Source of the DNA: Brienomyrus brachyistius
Taxonomy: Eukaryota > Chordata > Actinopteri > Osteoglossiformes > Mormyridae
DNA: 64,000 bases
Assembly (NCBI RefSeq): GCF_023856365.1
Contig: NW_026042683.1
Coordinates: forward strand, 57,817 to 121,816
Direction of reading: 5' to 3'
The translations under genes were made by a program, and so were the position numbers. The notes under the pieces are model-generated. The model was not told the DNA's origin, did not search any database, and saw only the letters and a list, made by a program, of their open reading frames with translations. The number at the start of each line of letters is the position of its first letter. Within the stretch, counting starts at the first letter, position 1. This document shows positions 56,542-64,000 of this stretch, piece after piece.

Positions 56542-57755
56542 TGTGTGATAGAATCAAAAAATATTTTGTTTTACATATAAATCTTCACAAGGTGTATTAC
56601 ACATGGTATTCCCCAGACACCGCCACCCCAACAGATGCTTTGTTTGTTAAGACAATAGCTCAGAAAGTGGTTGATCGATCTTTTGCAGCTTTTACCAAGG
56701 TTTGTACAAGCCAAAATTAAATTTTGAAACGGATCCCTGCCACACCCTGCCCTCCTGAACCTCCCGTTTCCTCCCTAGTGTGGTATAACGTGCCATGCCT
56801 GTTCCGCGTTTGTTTTACCTCTCCTTCCTGCCCTTGTGTTACTCATTTCAGGTGCCTCTAGTTTGCTCCCTGCTTAGCCTTGTATAAATGTGCTTCTCAG
56901 TCCTGCCTTTAATGTTGCTGCTGCTGTTTGCCTGTGTGTTCTTCCCTGCTTATGATTCCCCCGTGATCCAGTTGTGATCCAGTTGTCTTCATATCATGTA
57001 TTCACATTCCTCAGCTGAGAGTGAACAAAGTTCTGTGGAAAGTATCTGACTACAGATAGACTTTCACCCAGTTCTCTGCGGGAGCTCTGATTACAGAGTG
57101 ACTCCCCGACTACTTCTGAAGCCCTTCCTTAAGTATCCAGACCAGGTGATGGCATGTTTCTGAAGACTGACTAATTTCGGTCAATGGTTAATTTTAGGGG
57201 CATTGCTGACCTTGGTTCTCAAGTCCCCAGCCAATCAGATCACTTTAGGGGGTGGTTGTAATTCCCTTGTTCTACCATGAGAGAATCTCTCTCAGTTTGG
57301 TGGGTTGAGCCGAAGTTTCTGTATTTCTCTTAGGAAAAGCTATACTGCCTTAAATCTGAGAGTATAATACTCCTCGTCTCATGCCTATTCAAACGAGACC
57401 AAACATGCGTGTATTTGTCCCTAACATCTATGTGTGCTGAGTTATCCTGTTTATAGTGGAAAAGGTGTCTGTGTCTGGAGGCTGACAGCTGTTGTTGCTG
57501 TGGATTGATTGTGGAACTCTGGTCACTCCGGGGGTGAAAGGTCTTGCTTTTTCTGTGCTGCTCCAGTTATTCCTATCCAGTCTCTCAGGAGCCGGCAGGC
57601 CTTTGCCTTCCTTAAAAGGGGTGGTTTGACGAGTTGAGTCCAGTCTTGCCTGGGCCAGCGGAGCTCTGAAATAGACTGATGCAGGCTGATCAGAGTTGGG
57701 GCCTGCAGGACCTATAAGTTTTATGTCCTTACAGAATGTAAGTGGCATCATACTA
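56542..57755. other. unit 2 interval without recognised gene
   Basis: As 46,976-48,189. Confidence 0.4.
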
Positions 57756-58982
57756 AACTAGTGGTGTTCGAACTAGCATGGAAAGAGGCTATGGGTAGCT
57801 ACAAAAAGGCTCTTAGTGCCGCCAAATCATCTAGTATCTATCAGAACTAATTGAAATAAACAAAAATAATCCTAGATTCCTATTTACTATGGTGTCCAAG
57901 CTGACTAATAACCAGACCACTGGTTATTTTCCAGTGACGACTTTATGAAACTTTTTGACCAAAAATATGCTCAATTAAACAGAACATTTTGAATATTGAA
58001 TATTGGTTAACCAGTCAGAACTGATGTACTTAATTTTATCTTCAAATTCATCTACTTGTATGCTAGAACCTGTTCCATCAAAATTATTCAGCGATGCTCC
58101 CAGCATTGATTGAACCGCTACTAGCAATAGTTAAACTAAAACATATAATCATATTACCCCAATTTTATCTTCACTGCACTGGCTGCCAGTTAGATTTCGT
58201 GTTGACTACAAAACACTGCTCTTAACCTATAAAGCTGTAAATGGTCTTGCACCGCAGTATGTGAGTGACCTCATTTGCGTTCCGAATCATACACTTAGAT
58301 GACGAGATGGAGGTATTCTATCCGTACCCAGAATAAAGAACATTACCTTTGGGGGAAGAGCATTTGCTCATAAAGCACCACAGCTATGGAATAAACTTCC
58401 TATTAGTGTTCGGAACTCAGACACAATCTCTGCTTTTAAGTCAAGGCTTAAGATGTACCTCTTTCGCCAGTCTTTTGGATAGTTAAATCTTCTTTTCTAA
58501 GGTGAATGGGAAATCTGGAGGTTCATAGTTATTTGAGATTGAAGGGGAAAGGGGGGATTGGTGCTGTCGTCCTGCCACTCTCGCCGATCACTTAAGCTGT
58601 GGATGGGAGGTGGCTTGACGCCAAAACCTCTGTAAACCCTCATGCCTGTGCTTCCTTCCAGGTCACTCTTTTAGGCAGGCTGTCATAGTTGCTTTAGTCC
58701 TGCCGGTTAGGTGTAGGGCAATAACTCTTCTCCATCTTCTCTTTTTCGAGCTGATACCGAGCCGACTACACCGTGTGAACCCGCACCTGGACTCCTGGAT
58801 ATAACTACATGAAACCAACTGGGACTTTATAACTATATGAACTCTAATGAATGTCAATGTAAATGCAGTTTCATGCTCCTTGGTCGCCCAGAGGAGGATG
58901 GGGTCCCCTTCTGAGTCTAGGTTCCACTCAAGGTTTCTTCCTGCTAGAGGGAGTTTCCTTGCCACTGTCGCCTCAGGCTTTT
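57756..58982 (+). pseudogene. L2-like LINE C-terminal part and tail, unit 2
   Basis: Copy of 48,190-49,416, ending at the second duplication joint. Confidence 0.7.
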
Positions 58983-59023
58983 AAATATAAATATAAATAT
59001 ATAAAATATATAAAATATATTTT

Positions 59024-59096
59024 TGGCCACAACCGGGATTCGAACCCCGGTCTCCCGTGTGAAAGGCGGCGATCTTACCACTACACTATCCAGCAA
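59024..59096 (-). tRNA. tRNA-Glu-like (TTC), module copy 6
   Basis: Identical to copy 1. First module of unit 3. Confidence 0.5.
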
Positions 59097-59300
59097 CTAT
59101 ATAATATAAGGGAGATTTACGGGAAAATACTAATACGGGAGGACGGCGGGAAAGAGAAGTAAAATACGGTAGTTTCCCGGCCAAAACGGGAGGCTCCAGT
59201 ATCCCTTACATTTTAAGACAGGAAATATAAAATAATATAAATTATATAAAATATAATATAAATATAAATATAAATATATAAAATATATAAAATATATTTT

Positions 59301-59373
59301 TGGCCACAACCGGGATTCGAACCCCGGTCTCCCGTGTGAAAGGCGGCGATCTTACCACTACACTATCCAGCAA
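59301..59373 (-). tRNA. tRNA-Glu-like (TTC), module copy 7
   Basis: Identical to copy 1. Confidence 0.5.
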
Positions 59374-59524
59374 CTATATAATATAAGGGAGATTTACGGG
59401 AAAATACTAATACGGGAGGACGGCGGGAAAGAGAAGTAAAATACGGTAGTTTCCCGGCCAAAACGGGAGACTTGACAGCTATGGCTGTCTCTGGCCACGC
59501 CCCCTACAGTCGGTCCGGCCCCTG

Positions 59525-60113
59525 TTCGCGAAAACGACTTCATTTATTTTCTTATTGATTTATCGACAGACTTTTTAGACGTTATAATAACAGAGAAGAT
59601 TACTGTCCATGATACAGAGACACATGTTCGAGAACTATTCTATCGAGAACTAATGACGAGAACTATTCTCTTATTTTTCTCTTATTATTAAATTATTTTA
59701 TTATTATTATTATTATTTTTATCTTTCTCCTTTCTCGTTCCCGTAGATATATATTATTATACGGAGATTTACGGAGTCTTCAAAGACGGTCCGGCTCCAG
59801 GATCACTGTTGCTGTGGTGTAGATCAGCTGATCTGTAGTAGTCTTCTACGTACATCTTCTAGTAGACCTTCTGAGGGTACTTCACGCATTCTTGGTCCAG
59901 CTTAGCTTATTTCTTATTTCTCAGGTCAGCTGCTCTTGTATTCAGCCTACTAGTCTCTCTTGTATTCAGCCTACTAATATATATGGGGCTTGGTACCCAA
60001 TCTCGGAATGTGGGGATGATGATATCTCCCCCCTGACCTGTCGTCCTGGCTCCCCCTTGTCGTAGCAATCGTGTTGTACCTCATCAATCTCTAGTTGTGA
60101 TAGCAGTTGTTTC
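59525..60113 (+). repeat. variant leader module without the Tc1 piece
   Basis: Follows the leader of the other units (AAAACGACTTCATTTATTTTC, TAGTAGTCTTCTACGTACATC, CTCAGGTCAGCTGCTCTTGT) with many small deletions and a TTA-repeat expansion near 59,690. At GCTGCTCTTGT, where the other units enter the Tc1 fragment, it continues with ATTCAGCCTACTA (twice) and unique sequence, then runs straight into the next tRNA-like copy. Confidence 0.8.
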
Positions 60114-60186
60114 TGGCCACAACCGGGATTCGAACCCCGGTCTCCCGTGTGAAAGGCGGCGATCTTACCACTACACTATCCAGCAA
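60114..60186 (-). tRNA. tRNA-Glu-like (TTC), module copy 8
   Basis: Same 73 bases, but the 3' flank on the minus strand is different (GGCCAGAAACAACTGC), so this copy lacks the TTTT terminator seen close to the others. Confidence 0.5.
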
Positions 60187-60410
60187 CTATATAATATAAT
60201 ATATATATATATATTATAAGGGAGATTTACGGGAAAATACTAATACGGGAGGACGGCGGGAAAGAGAAGTAAAATACGGTAGTTTCCCGGCCAAAACGGG
60301 AGGCTCCAGTATCCCTTACATTTTAAGACAGGAAATATAAAATAATATAAATTATATAAAATATAATATAAATATAAATATAAATATATAAAATATATAA
60401 AATATATTTT

Positions 60411-60483
60411 TGGCCACAACCGGGATTCAAACCCCGGTCTCCCGTGTGAAAGGCGGCGATCTTACCACTACACTATCCAGCAA
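60411..60483 (-). tRNA. tRNA-Glu-like (TTC), module copy 9, B box mutated
   Basis: Same sequence except one change in the B box (GGTTTGAATCC instead of GGTTCGAATCC), removing the invariant C56. Pol III binding should be weakened. Confidence 0.45.
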
Positions 60484-61083
60484 CTATATAATATAAGGGA
60501 GATTTACGGGAAAATACTAATACGGGAGGACGGCGGGAAAGAGAAGTAAAATACGGTAGTTTCCCGGCCAAAACGGGAGACTTGACAGCTATGGCTGTCT
60601 CTGGCCACGCCCCCTACAGTCGGTCCGGCCCCTGTTCGCGTGTTCGCGAAAACGACTTCATTTATTTTCTTATTGATTTATCGACAGACTTTTTAGACGT
60701 TATAATAACAACACTCTATTGATCCCCCTCTTACTGTCCATGATACACAATGACGAGACACATGTTCACTAATGACGAGAACTATTCTATTTTTCATGCC
60801 GGGGGTCCTTCAAATCTTACATTTACAAATCTTGTTCTTGTTCTCTGCTTTCTCCTTTCTCGTTCCCGTAGATATATATTATTATACGGAGATTTACGGA
60901 GTCTTCAAAGACGGTCCGGCTCCAGCTCAAGGATCACTGTTGCTGTGGTGTAGATCAGCTGATCTGTAGTAGTCTTCTACGTACATCTTCTAGTAGACCT
61001 TCTGAGGGTACTTCACGCATTCTTGGTCGGAGGGTCCAGGTTTCCAGCTTAGCTTATTTCTTATTTCTCAGGTCAGCTGCTCT

Positions 61084-61594
61084 TGTTTGGGATGTGCTTG
61101 ACCGGCGTATACGACAGCGTGTACCAGTTCCCACTAATATCCAACAACTTCGCACAGCCATTGAAGAGGAGTGGACCAACATTCCACAGGCCACAATTGA
61201 CAATCTGATAAACTCTATGCGAAGAAGATGTGTTGCATTGCATGAGGCAAATGGTGGTCACACCAGATACTGACCGGTTCTGAGTCCCCAGACCCCCAAT
61301 AAAGCAAAAAACTGCACATTCCAGGGTGGCCTTTTATTGTGGGCAGTATAAGGTACACCTGTGCACTACCCATGATGTCAGATCAGCATCTTGATGTGGC
61401 ACACCTGTGAGGTGGGATGGATTATCTCAGCAAAGCAGAAGTGCTCACTATCACACATTTAGACTGATTTGTGAGAAATGTTTGAGAGAAATGGTAATAT
61501 TGTGTATCTGGAATGAATTGTAGGTCTTTAAGTCCATCTCATGAAAAATGGGAGCAGAAACAAGAGTGTTGCGTTTATATTTTTGTTCAGTATA
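61084..61594 (+). mobile_element. Tc1 3' half, unit 3
   Basis: Same as 40,842-41,352. Confidence 0.9.
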
Positions 61595-62859
61595 GAATAA
61601 GCCCAGATTTATGTTTATTCAGTGGAGATAAGTACAACCTCTAAAGATAGGCCTACACCCGTTTTGGCAGTGTCTCCGGATCCCATGACAAATAATGCCT
61701 TCAGTACATCCTCCTCAACCCACACTGAAAGCAGAAGTGCTATGGGCTTTGCAAACGGTTTGCCGACATCACTCCTATACGTCCAATGATGACATTCACA
61801 CCGTCTCCAGGGTGATGTTCCCTGACTCGCAGGGTCACTTGTGGTAAAGATAAAACCGCTTTTCTTGCGCGATTTGGACTCGCTCCATATATTAAAAGGG
61901 AGCTTCGTTGTCATGTTTGACGTAAGTATGAACAGGACCATCAAAAGAAAACAACTGGATGTGCATGTCAGGTATTGGGTGAATTATGAGAATGGCTCTC
62001 GAGTGCAGTCCTGGTTCTGGGATCACAGTACATGAGCCACTCCACCGCTGAAGACTTACTGGAGAAGTTTAAGGTAAGCCATTCAATAACATTTAAACTC
62101 ATTAACGAACCCATGATTTTTAAATATCCATGGTTTATCTTTACATGTGTTTAAATGGGAGAACCATATTTATTGGTAAGCATATTTTAAAGATTTTATT
62201 GCTGCTTCATGGCTTTTGCTGCAAAAAAAATAGTTCATTGAGGAAATAGAATGTTTAAGTGTTGTGTAGCAACATGTACAGCTGTTGTACAGGCAAAAAC
62301 TCTGGCTCAGTCCAAAGGAGGTGGATATAGGAATGGCTGTCATCAAGGTGGGACTTCTGTGAATTCACTGGTATCTTTACATACAAATGTATCAAACAAT
62401 TGTGAAGTAAAAAATATGTGAATAACATGGAGTTTGAGCTGGTTTGATATGTACAGCTGAGGTAGTGTTAACCTTGGGCTGAGTGTGCAGAAAGATTCTG
62501 GAAATTTGACAAACCATCTTTTTGTCAGAGACAGTCAGGAGCCAAAGGCAGTGGAAGTGACCTTGGTGTCCTTCAGATTAAAAAAAATTGCCAGATTGTG
62601 CTCTCAAAAATGTGCAAAAAGGCCTTGGATAAATGCCCTCTGAAGTACTCGATTGTACATGAGATGACGTGCTTGGACCCAAACAAAATGCACACCAGCC
62701 AGATAACTGCCAGCAGAAAAGGAGAAATCTCATGCAGAAGTTTGCGCAGGAGAATCGGTTGGCAGGCAGGATATCTGCTGGTAAATCATAGGATAAGAAT
62801 AGGATAGTTCAGAATATTATTTTTAAATTATGCTTTTCTTTTTTCACATCTAACTGAAT

Positions 62860-63168
62860 CAGGGACGGATTACAAACCGGGTTAGCGGGGCCGCTGCCCA
62901 GGGGCCCTTGGGGTGCAGGGGGCCCGTGGGCCCCAAGCCCAAAACAATTTGCAACGCTTATCAGCAATGTATTTTCGTTTGTCTATTTTAGAGGGCCTAC
63001 ATTCTTTGATCCTCTGCCTACAAGGTCCCCTGACCCTATAGGGAGGGTGTTTGGCTGCCAAGGGCCCTTGACTTGTGGTGGTTGTGGTGGTGGTGCAGGT
63101 GGTGGTGGTGGGGGGGGGCCTCGCGAACGTTTTACCCAGGGGCCCACACAACCCATAATCCGTCCCTG
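62860..63168. mobile_element. 309-bp hAT MITE, unit 3
   Basis: As 42,618-42,926, with the same 8-bp duplication. Confidence 0.9.
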
Positions 63169-63732
63169 AACTGAATAGTGTTAACACGTAGATTTTAGCA
63201 GTATTTAGAAGACCGACTCTTGGTGTTTGAAAAGAAGCATCAGCCCAGTTATATTTTCTTTGATGAGCCTAGAGATATCTCAAGATTAAATTAAAATGAT
63301 TGCACATTTATGGTATCATAGGAAAATTGGGTTATAAATCACTTTCCTATTCTACATGTGATTCTGTGTATTGACATTGTTGATCTGCATCTAATCTACT
63401 GTAATTAATGTAATTACAGGTGATGCAATATCCCAGCAGTCTGATAATCACCTGCACAATGAGGCAAAAGGCTTGGATTTTATATCCTTCATTCCTTCAG
63501 CACCATCCAAAGTTGATGTCTTTTTACATCAAAAAGTTAGTGGGCCTTATCCTGACCTCTGGATGTTCTGCAAGAACTTGCTGCTGCTGTCCTATGGGCA
63601 AGCCGAAGTGGAACGAATAGAGGTGGAGACCTGCAACTTATCAGAGGAAACAGTTGTTGCACAGAGGCTTATATGCGACCATGTCAGAGTGTGTGGGGGA
63701 GCAACCAAAGCGCCTCTGACCAAAGGTGAAAG

Positions 63733-63960
63733 ATGAGCGAAAAGCAAAAAAGAAAACTTGAGGAACTCAAGAGGAAGAGAGTCTCACTGGAAAGTGTATG
63801 TGAGAGTTTACAAAAGGATGCTGAGCACATGGCAGAGGAAGCAGAGAGTGCTGCTGGAACCAAAAGGGCAACATTACTTACCAAGTCCAATACTCTGAGC
63901 CGACGAGCGAAGGAGGAGAAAGAGCAGTTGGTGGTCTTAAATGCAGATACTGAAGAATAG
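63733..63960 (+). CDS. 75-codon coiled-coil ORF, unit 3
   Basis: Identical to 43,491-43,718. The window ends 40 bases later. Confidence 0.5.
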   Translation: MSEKQKRKLEELKRKRVSLESVCESLQKDAEHMAEEAESAAGTKRATLLTKSNTLSRRAKEEKEQLVVLNADTEE

Positions 63961-64000
63961 GCTACTGAACTGTGACTCCTAACACATCAAGAGTGAATCG

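Larger units (their letters stand above)
49417..58982 (+). repeat. 9,566-bp tandem unit, copy 2
   Basis: Base-for-base match to unit 1 at every place compared, including all open frames, the MITE and the SINEs. Offset to unit 1 is exactly 9,566. Confidence 0.95.
61728..63960 (+). pseudogene. decayed hAT-transposase-like gene, unit 3
   Basis: Identical to the unit 1 copy, same frame breaks. Exons at 61,728-62,073, 62,529-62,780 and 63,420-63,960. Confidence 0.6.
58983..64000 (+). repeat. 9,566-bp tandem unit, copy 3 (incomplete, with 1,110 extra bases)
   Basis: Matches unit 2 to about 59,527, diverges through a variant module, and resumes matching at an offset of 20,242 to unit 1 (10,676 to unit 2) from about 60,300 to the window end. 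The unit runs out of the window just after the hAT-like gene. Confidence 0.95.

Noticed and set aside
39591..60483. Nine functional tRNA-Glu genes
   Set aside because: The boxes and anticodon loop look right, but the acceptor strands do not pair and the anticodon stem is damaged, so tRNA-like pseudogene is the safer reading.

Overview
The window looks like nuclear DNA of a ray-finned fish. The evidence is the repeat content: L2-like and CR1/Rex1-like LINE fragments, a tRNA-headed SINE ending in ATGG repeats, hAT and Tc1/mariner elements with teleost-type ends, and CA, TA and CCAT microsatellites. There is no operon-like coding, and candidate exons have GT/AG splice sites. I cannot name the species.

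Layout. 0-18 kb is gene-poor and made of LINE, SINE and MITE fragments: LINE pieces near 1.8-2.3, 3.6-4.6, 6.2-6.7, 7.6-8.05 and 9.24-10.2 kb, a SINE with a perfect 13-bp target duplication at 5.0 kb, and a hAT MITE with a perfect 8-bp duplication at 13.75 kb. 18.26-20.06 kb is a 46-bp minisatellite with a 690-bp (15-monomer) higher-order period. 22.0-23.4 kb is a nest of LINE fragments. 23.54-25.73 kb holds the best candidate host gene, a four-exon secreted chemerin-like (cystatin-fold) protein whose first exon contains a one-base frameshift. 26-28.6 kb has a BED-finger-like start, an unrecognised Cys-rich ORF and a hAT-like element. 28.58-35.25 kb is an AT-rich satellite (17 monomers, each with a TA tract) that appears interrupted by a Pro-rich retroelement-like segment and by a Tc1 element with long inverted repeats. 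At 36.4-36.96 kb the minus strand carries a compact promoter (two CCAAT boxes, TTCTAGAA, TATA) ahead of a Lys/Arg-rich ORF that ends at a consensus splice donor.

From about 39.85 kb to the end the window is a tandem array of a 9,566-bp unit: unit 1 about 39,850-49,416, unit 2 49,417-58,982, unit 3 from 58,983 onward with 1,110 extra bases. Every stretch compared between units was identical. Each unit starts with modules carrying a tRNA-Glu-like sequence (nine in all). It continues with a leader related to a nearby single-copy locus (38.80-38.96 kb), the 3' half of the same Tc1 family, a decayed hAT-transposase-like gene with intact splice sites and a terminal coiled coil, a hAT MITE in one of its introns, another hAT-like element with a nested SINE, a second SINE, and an L2-like LINE tail. 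The duplication joins that LINE tail to the AT-rich linker of the tRNA modules.

Nothing here works as a pathway. The main interest is structural: a very young, or misassembled, macrosatellite built from mobile-element debris, with a variant module inside unit 3 that lacks the Tc1 fragment. Family names rest on recognition by eye; no database search was run.
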